A stretch of 64,000 nt of DNA from Spirosomataceae bacterium TFI 002 (GCA_900230115.1 LT907983.1:992001-1056000), one strand, 5' to 3'. Positions 52,936-63,068 are shown, counted from the stretch's first letter. Translations and numbers: made by a program. Notes: generated by a model not told the origin, from the sequence alone.

Positions 52936-53935
52936 TGACTATTGCATTAAAGGTTTTCTTATTTTTTATGAAATACTCCCATACAATGGACGAATTGAAA
53001 CGACTCACTTTTACCTTTCTATTAATTAACTTTCGCTGCTTCAGTGCGTAAGGAATCATACCATAAAAAGAAAAATGTGCCTTTAAAACAGCTAAAAAAT
53101 CATTAAAATCTCCACTCAGAAGCATTTTCAGTGCTGCAACGCCATCTAAAACCAAACGAGCAAAGATGATTGGTAATACTTCTTGGGAATCTAAGTTTTT
53201 GAGCAAAAGTAATAGTCCATTTCGAAAGTTAAGGAAAGTTTTTCTAGGGTTAGATTTATGCAAAGTCCCACCTCCCACGTGATAAATAGCGGATAATGGT
53301 GCAACCATGTTTGTATACCCAGCTAGCTGAAGTCTCCAACAAAGGTCAATTTCTTCCATGTGAGCAAAAAAACGATCATCAAACCCACCAACTTCAAAAA
53401 ACACTTTTTTTCTTATTGCTAAACATGCTCCAGTAGCCCAAAATACCTGTGTTGTATCGTTAAACTGCCCTCCATCTTTTTCGCACTTATCAAATACTCT
53501 ACCCCTACAAAATGGGTAGCCATATTTATCTATAAAGCCTCCTGATGCTCCGGCATATTCAAAAAAACCTTTTGAATGAAATGACAATACTTTTGGCTGA
53601 ACTGCTGCTACGTTATTATTTGTTAAGCTTTCTATAAGAGGCTCTAACCAACCTTCACTCACTTCTACATCTGAGTTAAGCAGAATTAGATTGTCAGCCT
53701 CAATTTGAGCCAATGCCCGATTATAACCACCTGCAAAGCCATAATTTTGCTTAAAATAAACTGACCTTACAGATTCTGAAAAGCCCTTTGAAAGTAATTC
53801 TTTAGTTTTGTCACTACTATTATTATCAACAACCCAAATTTCGGCATTTGTTGTATACTCAATCAAAGTAGGCAAAAACTGCCTAAGGTATTTCTCAGAA
53901 TTGTAAGCAAGTATTACAACTGCCGTTTTGGTCAT
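52928..53935 (-). CDS. family 2 glycosyltransferase
   Basis: 335 residues, GT-A fold. The nucleotide-sugar-binding start is VVILAYNSEKYL with VVDNNSSDKT, the metal-site region is ILLNSDVEVSEGW (near 85-97), and the acceptor region has GGFDDRFFAHMEEIDLCWRLQLAG. This is the rhamnosyltransferase-like GT2 pattern of cell-surface polysaccharide synthesis. There is no membrane segment beyond a weakly hydrophobic C-terminal part. Donor and acceptor are unknown. It sits two bases after YbaB and overlaps coaE by eight. Confidence 0.92.
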   Translation of the reverse strand: MTKTAVVILAYNSEKYLRQFLPTLIEYTTNAEIWVVDNNSSDKTKELLSKGFSESVRSVYFKQNYGFAGGYNRALAQIEADNLILLNSDVEVSEGWLEPLIESLTNNNVAAVQPKVLSFHSKGFFEYAGASGGFIDKYGYPFCRGRVFDKCEKDGGQFNDTTQVFWATGACLAIRKKVFFEVGGFDDRFFAHMEEIDLCWRLQLAGYTNMVAPLSAIYHVGGGTLHKSNPRKTFLNFRNGLLLLLKNLDSQEVLPIIFARLVLDGVAALKMLLSGDFNDFLAVLKAHFSFYGMIPYALKQRKLINRKVKVSRFNSSIVWEYFIKNKKTFNAIVNA

Positions 53936-53937
53936 GT

Positions 53938-54282
53938 TTATTTATTAAACATACCATTAAGGTCTAAACCTGGAATATTTGGCAACATTCCTTCAGTAGC
54001 ATTTTGAAGCTCAGCTTTAGCCTTTACTTCTGCATTTTCTAAAGCCTTATTAACAGCCCCTACAATAAGATCCTGTAACATCTCTTTATCATCTGGATTT
54101 ACTAGCTCTTTTTCAATTTCAATTTTAAGTATTTGCTTTTTACCATTTGCAGTGGCTTTAACCATTCCAGCACCGGCCTCACCTTCTGCAGTAATATCAC
54201 CTAGCTTTTCTTGGGCTTCTTGCATTTTGGCCTGCATTTCTTTGACCTTTCCCATCATGCCCATCATATCCATCATTCCCAT
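53938..54282 (-). CDS. YbaB/EbfC nucleoid-associated protein
   Basis: Small DNA-binding protein of 114 residues. A Met-rich N-terminus (MGMMDMMGMMGKVKEMQ) leads to the family core: helix with KEMQAKMQEAQEKL, then VKATANGKKQILKIEIE and the second helix DLIVGAVNKALENA. It probably forms a tweezer-like dimer. It is not next to dnaX or recR, its common partners; here it begins the run with the glycosyltransferase and coaE. Several Met codons make the exact start uncertain by up to ten residues. Confidence 0.92.
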   Translation of the reverse strand: MGMMDMMGMMGKVKEMQAKMQEAQEKLGDITAEGEAGAGMVKATANGKKQILKIEIEKELVNPDDKEMLQDLIVGAVNKALENAEVKAKAELQNATEGMLPNIPGLDLNGMFNK

Positions 54283-54329
54283 TTGTGTTCTATTTATTTT
54301 AGCAAAAATACTGATAATAGGGCATAAAA

Positions 54330-54351
54330 AAAACGGCCAAACAGCCGTTTT
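54330..54351 (-). terminator. intrinsic terminator of the type-IX-secreted protein gene
   Basis: An 8-bp stem (aaaacggc with gccgtttt); the A-run at 54326-54333 provides the T-tail on the minus strand, about 25 bases past the stop. Confidence 0.8.
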
Positions 54352-54374
54352 AGGATTTATAATAATATCAGAAA

Positions 54375-56501
54375 TTACCTTATCAATGTTATTGTTCCAG
54401 TTTTTGAGAATTTCTCACCCGCATCACTTTCACCCTGTATTCTGAAAGCATAGTTACCCGCAGGAACAGGAGAAGTTCCACGATTATCCATACCATCCCA
54501 TTGAATTAATGGATTATCGGTTTCAAAAAGGATTGCACCCCATCTATCGTAAACTACAAAAGTAGACGTTTTGATAAATTTCTGAAATACCTCAAACCTG
54601 TCGTTTGTACCATCACCATTTGGAGTGAAAGCCGATGGTAAGAAAACATTTGGTGGCACATTTATTACCACAGTATTGCTATAGCTAAATATAAACTGGC
54701 CTGGAGAAACCGTACCTGTAACATACTGCTTCGCCTGAACTCTAAACTTAACTTGAGATTCTTTGCTGTTTAATATAATATCAAAAATACCCTGTGAAGT
54801 ATCCTTTGTATTGAATCTTGGCACCCAAGTTTTCACGTTGTTATCAAAAAACTCAACAGTGTATTCAACATCAGAAGAATTACTAACAACCGAAGCTGGA
54901 AATGTATAAGGCGTCCAATTAAGAGCACTTGCATTACCGCTCAAAAACACTGTACAAAACTCAGGTGAAGGCTCACTCAAAATTCCACAAACATCTTCAA
55001 ATTCATATTTATAACAATATCCGTTCGAATTAGGGTCAATTGAAATATCATCGATTTGATTATCCAAGACAGATCCAATTGAAAAGAAATCATTTGCGTA
55101 TGCATTTGACCTGTAAAAATTATATAGCTCACCATCTGATCTACCAACTACAATTCTAATTGTTTCCTCATCATTTGCCATAAAACCTACTGTTACTAAA
55201 TCCAAAGGCTTTATTGAAACAGAACCACCTTTTGGATCCACTTCCACCATGTCAGAAATTACAGTAATATCCTTTCCCTCAGAATTTTTAAAAACATAAG
55301 TCAATTGATATGAATATGTATTTGCACAATTTAAGCCATTATCAAGCATAGAAACATCCAATACATTGATATATGGCCTATTGGTACAACTTCCCGTTGT
55401 ACAATTTAAAATAGTTTTGTTCATGGTAATTCTAATAGGCACGGTAGATGGCTCACTAGGTCTATTCCATGCTAGTTTCACACTTTGAGAACCATTTTGA
55501 GTTGCACTTAAATTACTTGAACACAAAATTGGTGAGTAGGAAACCTTACCACACTTATCCGTTGCTCCAATCCTAAAACAATACTTTTTAGTTTTATCTA
55601 AACCCGCAATATTAGCCGACCCATCAGATATATCACCGGAAACATTCCAGTTAAATCCACCGCCGCCGCCATCCTGAGAAAATTCTAACTTATACTTAGT
55701 CCCCGCTGTGAAGTTTTTAAATTTAATTAATGCTCCTTCACCTTGCCCTGTCAATTCTAAGTGATCCATGTATGGCACATTTGCTACTGAAGGGTTGATT
55801 TTGGAAGGAATAGAATTACATAGTTCATTTCCCGATCGTATGTACCAACCTGTTACGGATACTTCCGCACCAGTATTGGGCCTTGAAATCGTATGGGGCA
55901 AAGTAATATTTGATTTAAGTATTGTTTCCTTATTCCCAGTTCCACCCCAATCTATTACATATTTTTCATGACTATTTTTCGGATCGTCTTTAAGAGTTAT
56001 TTCTACTTTTGTAGGGTCGCAAATGGAGTAATCAACAACTGGAGCAGTTGAAATATCGATCACCTCTACCCAAGTACAACTTTTAACTTTTGTTCCATTG
56101 TCATTTGCTGAAGCAAGTAAGTAATGAAATCCTGGACTTAAAGTTTTATTAGCTATCCACCTTCCTGCCACTTTTTGACCTGCTACTTCATTTGCTGCTG
56201 ATGGCGAGTTTAAATCAAAGTCAGTTGGGACTGAAAAGTAAAATTTAACGTCGGTATAGTTTTTACCGTTATCTTCAAAAGAAACAGGAATACTCCTAGA
56301 AGCCTTATCTAAGTCAGTACAATTGTACAAAATGGCCTGTATTTTACCCAAATCTTGGAAACCATCTCCGTTGCCAACATTACATGCAGCTGGCTTAGGT
56401 GGTCCTTGAGCAAAGGCCCCAAAACTTATGGCGAAAAGCACAAGTGTAACTAAGCGGCCAAATACTTTTTTAGTAGTTAGTAAATTCAATTTCATTTTCA
56501 T
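54375..56501 (-). CDS. type-IX-secreted cell-surface protein with a type B C-terminal domain
   Basis: 708 residues from Met20 of the longer frame (56501), which begins a normal signal peptide (ending ISFGAFAQ); Met at 56495 is also possible. The body consists of beta-sandwich domains, some fibronectin-III-like (WNRPSEPSTVPIRITM), with many scattered Cys. The C-terminal 85 residues are the gliding-motility-associated / type B T9SS sorting domain: FLPSAFTPNGDGTNDRFEV, YDRWGAILFET, WDGMDNRGTSPVPAGNY. It should be exported through the outer membrane by the type IX system. The passenger function is unknown; adhesion is plausible. Confidence 0.9.
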   Translation of the reverse strand: MKMKLNLLTTKKVFGRLVTLVLFAISFGAFAQGPPKPAACNVGNGDGFQDLGKIQAILYNCTDLDKASRSIPVSFEDNGKNYTDVKFYFSVPTDFDLNSPSAANEVAGQKVAGRWIANKTLSPGFHYLLASANDNGTKVKSCTWVEVIDISTAPVVDYSICDPTKVEITLKDDPKNSHEKYVIDWGGTGNKETILKSNITLPHTISRPNTGAEVSVTGWYIRSGNELCNSIPSKINPSVANVPYMDHLELTGQGEGALIKFKNFTAGTKYKLEFSQDGGGGGFNWNVSGDISDGSANIAGLDKTKKYCFRIGATDKCGKVSYSPILCSSNLSATQNGSQSVKLAWNRPSEPSTVPIRITMNKTILNCTTGSCTNRPYINVLDVSMLDNGLNCANTYSYQLTYVFKNSEGKDITVISDMVEVDPKGGSVSIKPLDLVTVGFMANDEETIRIVVGRSDGELYNFYRSNAYANDFFSIGSVLDNQIDDISIDPNSNGYCYKYEFEDVCGILSEPSPEFCTVFLSGNASALNWTPYTFPASVVSNSSDVEYTVEFFDNNVKTWVPRFNTKDTSQGIFDIILNSKESQVKFRVQAKQYVTGTVSPGQFIFSYSNTVVINVPPNVFLPSAFTPNGDGTNDRFEVFQKFIKTSTFVVYDRWGAILFETDNPLIQWDGMDNRGTSPVPAGNYAFRIQGESDAGEKFSKTGTITLIR

Positions 56502-56721
56502 CTCAATAAGCTTGGATAGTTTAATGCAAAAATCATGCCTATAAATCACTTGTTCCATATACTACGTAACCAATCAATTGTATATCAGTATTTTACACCC
56601 TACATGAAATATTAGGGCTATTTTCGAACTTTTGCTCGCATATCAAATCAAAATCCTTTAAAACTGGCTCACTTTTTGTAGAACCTGTTGATTTCTAAAT
56701 TCAGAATTGAGATAAGAAACA

Positions 56722-56729
56722 TATCTTTG
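56722..56729 (+). promoter_or_regulatory. -7 promoter element of ribBA
   Basis: TATCTTTG matches TAnnTTTG exactly, 35 bases upstream of the ATG. No convincing -33 TTTG, and no FMN riboswitch is recognisable in the gap. Confidence 0.45.
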
Positions 56730-56764
56730 CAAAATTCTGTTAGACTCAAAAGAACAATCAACAA

Positions 56765-57976
56765 ATGAGCCAAAGTATATTAGATCCGGTAGAAGAAGCA
56801 ATTAATGCTATAAAAGAAGGTAAAGTAGTCATCGTGGTAGATGATGAGGATCGCGAAAATGAAGGGGATTTTATATGTGCTGCCGAAAAGGTCACCCCAG
56901 AACTTGTGAACTTCATGGTTAAAGAAGGTCGCGGACTTATGTGTGCTCCTTTAACACCTGATAGATGTGCAGAACTAGAGTTAGAAATGATGGTAGGTAA
57001 AAATACTGCTACTCACGAAACTCCATTTACAATTTCAGTGGATTTGTTAGGTAATGGTTGCACCACTGGAATCTCTGCTTCGGATAGAGCTAAAACTATC
57101 CTAGCATTGGTTGACAGTAATACAAAACCTAGCGATTTAGGCCGACCAGGTCATATATTCCCTTTGAAAAGTGTAAAAGGCGGAGTACTGCGAAGAGCAG
57201 GCCATACTGAAGCGGCTATCGATTTAGCAATGCTTGCCGGACTTCAACCTGCTGGCGTTTTAATAGAAATATTAAATGAAAACGGTACAATGGCTCGTTT
57301 ACCACAACTTCGAATTTTGGCAGACAAATTTGACCTTAAACTTATAAGTATAAAAGACCTTATTTCTTACCGATTAGAAAATGAGTCGCTAATTAAAAGA
57401 GAGATTGGTGTTCAAATGCCCACCCAATGGGGGAATTTTGACATGATTGCTTTCAGACAAACCAATAATAACCAACTGCACCTAGCCCTGAAAAAAGGAA
57501 GTTGGGAAAAAGATGAACCTGTTATGGTACGAGTTCACTCAAGCTGTGTAACTGGTGATATTTTTGGATCGTGTAGGTGCGATTGTGGGCCTCAACTTCA
57601 CAAATCAATGGAAATGGTTGAAAAGGAAGGTAAAGGATTGGTATTATACATGAATCAGGAAGGTCGAGGAATTGGGCTTTTAAACAAACTTAAAGCCTAC
57701 AAATTGCAAGAGCAAGGTCGAGATACTGTAGAAGCAAACTTGGAACTAGGCTTCAATATGGATGAAAGAGATTATGGCGTAGGAGCACAAATCTTACGAG
57801 ACCTTTCAATTTCAAAAATTAAATTAATTACAAATAACCCTAAGAAGAGAGTAGGACTCATGGGATACGGTTTAGAAATAGTTGAAACTATCCCTGTAGA
57901 AATAAAGTCAAACCCTCACAATGAAGCATATCTCAAGACAAAAAGAGATAAAATGGGGCATACAATATTACAATAG
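56765..57976 (+). CDS. ribBA: bifunctional DHBP synthase / GTP cyclohydrolase II
   Basis: Riboflavin synthesis enzyme of 403 residues. The N-terminal RibB half (1 to about 205) makes 3,4-dihydroxy-2-butanone 4-phosphate from ribulose 5-phosphate, with [21 protein letters not shown] and [11 protein letters not shown]. The C-terminal RibA half opens GTP, with the zinc motif C-x10-C-x-C in [18 protein letters not shown] (quoted by [17 protein letters not shown]), [11 protein letters not shown] and [18 protein letters not shown] in parts. Both halves look intact. No other rib gene is adjacent. Confidence 0.97.
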   Translation: MSQSILDPVEEAINAIKEGKVVIVVDDEDRENEGDFICAAEKVTPELVNFMVKEGRGLMCAPLTPDRCAELELEMMVGKNTATHETPFTISVDLLGNGCTTGISASDRAKTILALVDSNTKPSDLGRPGHIFPLKSVKGGVLRRAGHTEAAIDLAMLAGLQPAGVLIEILNENGTMARLPQLRILADKFDLKLISIKDLISYRLENESLIKREIGVQMPTQWGNFDMIAFRQTNNNQLHLALKKGSWEKDEPVMVRVHSSCVTGDIFGSCRCDCGPQLHKSMEMVEKEGKGLVLYMNQEGRGIGLLNKLKAYKLQEQGRDTVEANLELGFNMDERDYGVGAQILRDLSISKIKLITNNPKKRVGLMGYGLEIVETIPVEIKSNPHNEAYLKTKRDKMGHTILQ

Positions 57977-57978
57977 GT

Positions 57979-58722
57979 TTACCGAATGTAGCTGCCAGCA
58001 TTAACGTCAATGGTTGTTCCCGTGGCGTGATCCATCATACCTGACACCATTAATGCAATTAATGGTGCTAGGTCTTCTGGCTTTGTTAACTCTTTTAGAG
58101 ATAATTCATCGAGTACTCTTTGTTCACCATATTCATTGATAAACTGATCCGCCATTGCAGTTTTGACAAATCCAGGTGCAACTACAAAAGATTTTATGTT
58201 GTACTCACCAAAGGAACGTGCTACTGACTTGGCTAATGACGTCAAGCCTCCTTTAGAAGCTGCATAAGCGAGATACTCTTCCGTTTCTCCCCTATTTGCG
58301 GCTCGTGAACTAATAAAAATCAACCTGCCACCTCCTATTTTCTTAAAATGCTCTAATGCAAGTCGAGTGAGGATACCTGCTGCATTTAAGTTTATTTGAA
58401 TGGTCTTATTCCAAGTCCTCAACCAATCATGGAAATTAGCCTCGAGAGAATGAGGCTCAAAGATTCCAGCATTCAAAATCACATTATTCAGCTCGGGTTG
58501 AATCTTCACTGCCTCTTCAAATAAACGAATAGTCTCAGCTTCACTACTTAGATCGGCATACAAATGTGACTTATAATTTTGCTTTACATTTTCTTGCAAT
58601 GGGCTTATACTATGACTTATCACTGTCGCTTTACTATCCACCAATTGTGTAAAGATCGCCTTACCGATTCCCCTACTCGCTCCAGTGAGCAAAACTTTCT
58701 CGAATTGTAAATCAATATTCAT
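57979..58722 (-). CDS. short-chain dehydrogenase/reductase
   Basis: 247 residues, classical SDR with Rossmann fold. Cofactor motif TGASRGIG (14-21), NNVILNAGIF (NAG block), catalytic Ser in LIFISSRAA, and Y-x3-K in AYAASKGG. The C-terminus GTTIDVNAGSYIR is typical of beta-ketoacyl-ACP-reductase-like SDRs, but the substrate is open. The stop lies two bases from the ribBA stop (convergent), and its start codon coincides with the promoter of the divergent mtgA. Confidence 0.92.
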   Translation of the reverse strand: MNIDLQFEKVLLTGASRGIGKAIFTQLVDSKATVISHSISPLQENVKQNYKSHLYADLSSEAETIRLFEEAVKIQPELNNVILNAGIFEPHSLEANFHDWLRTWNKTIQINLNAAGILTRLALEHFKKIGGGRLIFISSRAANRGETEEYLAYAASKGGLTSLAKSVARSFGEYNIKSFVVAPGFVKTAMADQFINEYGEQRVLDELSLKELTKPEDLAPLIALMVSGMMDHATGTTIDVNAGSYIR

Positions 58723-58729
58723 AGTTTTG
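58722..58729 (+). promoter_or_regulatory. -7 promoter element of mtgA
   Basis: TAGTTTTG matches TAnnTTTG exactly, 26 bases before the mtgA ATG. It touches the first codon of the divergent SDR gene, so its -33 element would lie within SDR coding sequence. Confidence 0.4.
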
Positions 58730-58755
58730 TAAAAAAAAATGAACCCTCTCCGTTT

Positions 58756-59436
58756 ATGTTTCTCAAAATAAAACGAATTATCTACAAAAGCATTCTTTGG
58801 TTTTTTATTCTTTCTATAGGAGGGGTAATTCTTTTCAAATTTATTCCAATCCCGTTTACAATGACAATGATTGGCTCAAAATTGAACGTAGAGAAGTCGT
58901 ATGACCAATTCTATAGATGGACAGCAATTGAAAACATTTCAAAAGAGGCACAACTGGCAGTAATTGCTTCTGAAGATCAATTATTTTTTGAACACAATGG
59001 CTTCGATATCAAAGGAATTAAAAACGCAATTGAAAAAAATAAAAAAGGGAAAAAACTTCGAGGAGGAAGCACCATTTCTCAGCAAGTAGCTCGAAATGTT
59101 TTTCTTTGGCAAAAAAGAAGTTGGTTTCGCAAAGGTTTAGAAGCTTACTTCACGCTATTAATAGAACTAGTATGGGGCAAAGAAAGAATACTAGAAGTAT
59201 ATCTCAACATTGCTGAATTGGGACCAAATACTTTCGGAATGAAAGCGGCAGCACACAATTTCTTCAAAAAAGATGCCTCTAAACTTACTCGTCAAGAAGC
59301 AGCTAGATTAGCGGCATGTCTTCCAAGTCCGAGAAGATATTCCGCTGTAAATCCGGGCGGGTATGTACAAAAAAGAACCTCCCAGATTGTTCGACAAATG
59401 CGAGCTCTAGGAGGCACTTCTTATCTAAAGTTTTAA
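58756..59436 (+). CDS. mtgA: monofunctional peptidoglycan glycosyltransferase
   Basis: GT51 enzyme of 226 residues that polymerises lipid II into glycan strands without a transpeptidase domain. One N-terminal membrane segment (about 11-32). Motif 1 ASEDQLFFEHNGFD contains the catalytic Glu E73; motif 2 is GGSTISQQVARN; the second Glu is in ELVWGKERILEVYLN; motif 5 follows as RLAACLPSPRRY. Standard length and layout for MtgA. Confidence 0.95.
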   Translation: MFLKIKRIIYKSILWFFILSIGGVILFKFIPIPFTMTMIGSKLNVEKSYDQFYRWTAIENISKEAQLAVIASEDQLFFEHNGFDIKGIKNAIEKNKKGKKLRGGSTISQQVARNVFLWQKRSWFRKGLEAYFTLLIELVWGKERILEVYLNIAELGPNTFGMKAAAHNFFKKDASKLTRQEAARLAACLPSPRRYSAVNPGGYVQKRTSQIVRQMRALGGTSYLKF

Positions 59437-59467
59437 ACCAACGATATTTTCATATCGAAGAATAGGC

Positions 59468-60667
59468 TTATTTTGACTCAGCAGCCTTTTTAACCTTTTC
59501 GTATATCATTACTTGGTTGGACGCAATTTTGGTGAAACCACGAACATCGTCTCCGTTCCAAGCATTGTTCATTTCTCCATAGCTTCCAAACTCGGCAGAC
59601 ATGAGGTCGTAATCTGACCTCATTCCTAATATTTCAAATTTATATGGCGAAAGTAAAACTCTTACTTCTCCTGTTACATGTCCTTGAGTACTTTCAAAAA
59701 ACTGCTCCATGTCACGCATTACTGGATCATTAAACTGACCCTCGTGCAAAGTCATTCCATACCATTCTGCCAAATTCTGCTTCCAATATTGCTGCCACTT
59801 AGTAAGCGTATGTTTCTCAAGTAAATGGTGAGCTTTTATGATAATTAAAGGAGCCGCGGCTTCAAAACCAACTCTTCCTTTGATCCCAATAATAGTATCT
59901 CCGACATGCGTATCTCTACCAATTCCGTAAGGAGCAGCTAGTGCATGTAATCTTTTAATTGCATCTACTGGATTCCTAAATCTCCTTCCATCTATTCCTT
60001 TTAGTTCTCCTTTTTTGAAAACAAGTTTATACTCTTTTGGCTTTCTTTTTGAAACTTGAATCGGGAAAGCACTTTCTGGTAAATTATCCCAAGAATTAAG
60101 CGTTTCTTTTCCACCAACAGACGTTCCCCAAAGCCCCTGATTTATAGAGTAAGTTGACTTGTGCCAAGGCCTATCAACCCCTTTACCTTTCAAATATTCT
60201 ATTTCAGCTTCACGAGAAAGCTTCTTATCACGAATTGGCGTAATCACCTCAGCATCAGGAACTATGATTCTAAATGCCATATCAAATCTTACTTGGTCAT
60301 TTCCGGCTCCAGTACTTCCATGTGCAATTGCATCAGCACCAATCTCTTTGGCATATTCAGCTACTGCAGTTGCTTGAAAAATACGCTCTGCACTTACAGA
60401 AAGTGGGTAAGTATTGTTTTTAAGAACATTCCCGTAAATCAAATATTTGATACACTTTTGGTAGTACTTATCAGCTACACGTGCCGTAAAATGATTTTTA
60501 ACACCTAGCTCATAGGCTTTCTTTTCAATGTCTGCGATTTCTTCATCGCTAAAACCACCAGTATCAACAAGAACAGAATGCACTTCCATTCCTTTGTCTT
60601 CTGTCAAATACTTTACACAAAAAGAGGTATCTAATCCTCCGCTATACGCTAAAACTACCTTTGGCAT
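59468..60667 (-). CDS. argG: argininosuccinate synthase
   Basis: Cytoplasmic enzyme of 399 residues joining citrulline and aspartate with ATP. The ATP pyrophosphatase P-loop is AYSGGLDTS (6-14). Further conserved blocks are AHGSTGAGNDQVRF for aspartate and citrulline binding and KSTYSINQGLWG. No other arginine gene is adjacent. It converges on mtgA; only a weak 6-bp hairpin (cgatat/atatcg at 59442-59457) lies between them. Confidence 0.97.
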   Translation of the reverse strand: MPKVVLAYSGGLDTSFCVKYLTEDKGMEVHSVLVDTGGFSDEEIADIEKKAYELGVKNHFTARVADKYYQKCIKYLIYGNVLKNNTYPLSVSAERIFQATAVAEYAKEIGADAIAHGSTGAGNDQVRFDMAFRIIVPDAEVITPIRDKKLSREAEIEYLKGKGVDRPWHKSTYSINQGLWGTSVGGKETLNSWDNLPESAFPIQVSKRKPKEYKLVFKKGELKGIDGRRFRNPVDAIKRLHALAAPYGIGRDTHVGDTIIGIKGRVGFEAAAPLIIIKAHHLLEKHTLTKWQQYWKQNLAEWYGMTLHEGQFNDPVMRDMEQFFESTQGHVTGEVRVLLSPYKFEILGMRSDYDLMSAEFGSYGEMNNAWNGDDVRGFTKIASNQVMIYEKVKKAAESK

Positions 60668-60746
60668 TTTGAATTAATTTATGAAATAGAAACGCTTGCA
60701 AAAATAGTAGATTATAAAGAAAACACCCTTTAAAAAGCTGTTATTT

Positions 60747-61826
60747 CTACTTTGGGATAGTAAAATACATCAAAAAGGCAATTCCAGAAAAAACAAGGTT
60801 AGGAAGCCATACAGCTAAAAGTGGGGACATATTGCCTGATTCCGCAATTCCTTTTGCCATGATGTAGAATAGGATGTATATAAATGCCAACACAAAACCA
60901 ATGGCAATTTGCAAGCCCACGCCTCCCCTTTTCTTACGGGCGGCAACAATAAGACCCATCATGGATAAGATTATAACTGCAAACGGCGTAGCAAATCGCT
61001 GATACCTTTCTATTTCAAAACTTGCGATACCTTCCTCCCCACGAGTTTTTATAAGTGCAATTCGATCGTTCAACTCTGGAATAGTGAAAGTTTCATAAAT
61101 CGCATGAGTACTTTCAAAGTCGGAAGGAAACATACCTACTGCCGAATCCATTGGTGTTTTACCAAATGTCATTTCATCTTTCATGATTCCAAACTCGCGA
61201 ATTTGGTAATCATACAATCTCCAAGTCTGAAGGCTATCCACCCAAGCAATACGCCTTGCAGATAGTTTTTCTAAAAGTTTATTTCCGTCAAATTTTTCGA
61301 TAGTAAAATCATATGCGGTTTGCGATTGATTACTGTAACTTGAAAAGTAAACATAGGTATCCTTTTGAATCGCAAGATGAAAATCCCTTTCATTAAAAAA
61401 AAACTGGTCTTTAATGTATTTATTTTCAAAATCTATTCGGGTTTTATTGAGTTTTGGCAAAATCCAGCCCACCATTATAAAAGAAAATATTGCTACTACA
61501 CCTGCCCCCATAAAATATGGAAGCATAAGTCGCCTAAAGCTTGTCCCCGATGTAAGAATTGCAATTATCTCTGTATGAGCAGCTAGCTTGGCGGTAAAGA
61601 ATACAGTAGAAATAAAAATCATCAATGGGCTGATGTAATTGGCCCAGTATGGAGCAAGATTCAAGTAATAGGAAAACAAAATCTCACTCATTGGAGCATT
61701 TTTCTCCAAAAAATCATCGTTTTTTTCAACAAAGTCTATGACCAAAATGATTAAAACAATGACAAGCACCGCAAAAACATAAGTAATCAAAAAACGCTTG
61801 AAAAGATATTTGTCTATGGTTTTCAT
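60747..61826 (-). CDS. LptF/LptG-family lipopolysaccharide export permease
   Basis: 359 residues from Met8 of the longer frame (MKTIDKYLFKRFLITYVFAV at 61826, quoted to 20), the usual start of the family. Six membrane helices, three at each end (about 12-35, 55-75, 95-120, then about 270-290, 300-325, 330-355), flank a periplasmic beta-jellyroll of about 130 residues. By family knowledge it works with LptB as the ABC transporter that lifts LPS from the inner membrane. Whether this is LptF or LptG cannot be told. A DtxR-type regulator gene lies 22 bases or so upstream on the same strand. Confidence 0.93.
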   Translation of the reverse strand: MKTIDKYLFKRFLITYVFAVLVIVLIILVIDFVEKNDDFLEKNAPMSEILFSYYLNLAPYWANYISPLMIFISTVFFTAKLAAHTEIIAILTSGTSFRRLMLPYFMGAGVVAIFSFIMVGWILPKLNKTRIDFENKYIKDQFFFNERDFHLAIQKDTYVYFSSYSNQSQTAYDFTIEKFDGNKLLEKLSARRIAWVDSLQTWRLYDYQIREFGIMKDEMTFGKTPMDSAVGMFPSDFESTHAIYETFTIPELNDRIALIKTRGEEGIASFEIERYQRFATPFAVIILSMMGLIVAARKKRGGVGLQIAIGFVLAFIYILFYIMAKGIAESGNMSPLLAVWLPNLVFSGIAFLMYFTIPK

Positions 61827-61869
61827 TTCGAGTGGCAAGAAACTCAAAGAATTTTATGCCTAGAAATTT

Positions 61870-62535
61870 TTAATGAATATTAACAAGAATATTACGAGCT
61901 ACTTCAAAACTCAATCGCTTTCTATTTCCTCTTTCAGTTAGCTCTACTTCCACGCTTTTGTCAAAAGAACTGATTTCTAAAACTTTCAAACTTAAGCCAA
62001 GTTTAAAGTCAATCTTATCTAAATGTTGCAAAAATGAAGTGGAATCTTCCAAAACACCAACAACTACAAGCGTATTACCTATTGTAGCCTCTGAAAGTTT
62101 GATAGAATCTACTTTTGGTAAATTTCCTTTAACATCGGGGATTGGGTCACCATGTGGGTCGAACTTAGGGTTACCCAAGAAATCATCAAGCCTTGAGGTA
62201 AGCTCCACAGCATCTATATGTTCAAGCTGCTCCGCTATTTCATGTATTTCACCCCATCCAAATCCCAACTTTTCTACCAAAAACACCTCCCATAGCCTAT
62301 GTTTCCTGATAACTTTAAGTGCTATTTGAAGTCCCGAATCGGTAAGCGTAACTCCTTGATATTTAATGTAATTTATAAACGCCTTATCCGATAGCTTCCT
62401 CAACATATCCGATACAGAGGCAGCTCTAGTCTGGGTACTTTCAGCAAGTTCACTTGTACTCACTGACCCACCACCTTTGGAATGTGATAGATGATAAATG
62501 GCTTTAAGGTAATTTTCTTCTGTAAACGATGTCAT
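61870..62535 (-). CDS. DtxR/MntR-family metal-dependent regulator
   Basis: 221 residues. N-terminal winged helix (1 to about 65) with TEENYLKAIYHL and TRAASVSDMLRKLS, dimerisation and metal domain with RKHRLWEVFLVEKLGFGWGEIHEIAEQLEHI (quoted by RKHRLWEVFL and HEIAEQLEHI) containing the family His/Glu ligands, then DPHGDPIP, and a FeoA/SH3-like C-terminal domain (about 145-221). It should repress manganese or iron uptake genes when metal is present. It precedes the Lpt permease gene on the same strand, perhaps only by chance. Confidence 0.93.
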   Translation of the reverse strand: MTSFTEENYLKAIYHLSHSKGGGSVSTSELAESTQTRAASVSDMLRKLSDKAFINYIKYQGVTLTDSGLQIALKVIRKHRLWEVFLVEKLGFGWGEIHEIAEQLEHIDAVELTSRLDDFLGNPKFDPHGDPIPDVKGNLPKVDSIKLSEATIGNTLVVVGVLEDSTSFLQHLDKIDFKLGLSLKVLEISSFDKSVEVELTERGNRKRLSFEVARNILVNIH

Positions 62536-62645
62536 GTACTACTCAGGACTTGAAGGTGCAAAGTTAATTTTTTTGTTCGGGTATTTTATTTGGTTTAACT
62601 TTTATCCTGTTACAACCTTTTTTAGGAAATAATCATCCTTATAAC

Positions 62646-63035
62646 ATGAAAAACATCACGCTATTTTTGATTATAATACTTACTAGTTGTCAATCTGCGA
62701 CATTAGTACCTAGTGAAGGAATTGTAGATCTTAGCTTGAATGAAGCAAAAGAAATACAACTAGAGAATGAGAAGATCAAACTTACCCTGACAAAAATAAT
62801 GGATAGCCGTTGTCCTGAGGATGCAACTTGTGTGAGAGCGGGAGAGGCAATTGCTTCTTTTACTTTTGACAATCAAAGTTTCGACTTGTGCATTGGGCCA
62901 GATTGCAACCTAGCAACAACTGTAAATTTTAAAACTATCAATGGAATCACCATTAAGCTTATTGAGGTAAATCCACTGCCAAAAACTACAAACGGAGATA
63001 TGGCAAAATCTGTAGTAGTAAAAGTCGAAAATTAA
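62646..63035 (+). CDS. small lipoprotein with DSRCP...C motif
   Basis: 129 residues. A lipoprotein signal (MKNITLFLIIILTSC, lipidated Cys15) and a compact beta-rich mature domain with KIMDSRCPEDATCVRAGEA, a pattern (DSRCPxxxxCxxAG) shared by many small Bacteroidota lipoproteins of unknown role. Two more Cys in LCIGPDC may form disulfides with the first pair. It lies between the divergent metal regulator and the LOG-family gene. Function unknown. Confidence 0.78.
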   Translation: MKNITLFLIIILTSCQSATLVPSEGIVDLSLNEAKEIQLENEKIKLTLTKIMDSRCPEDATCVRAGEAIASFTFDNQSFDLCIGPDCNLATTVNFKTINGITIKLIEVNPLPKTTNGDMAKSVVVKVEN

Positions 63036-63068
63036 TATCTACGAAAGCGGAAATCAAATTGTTCCAAA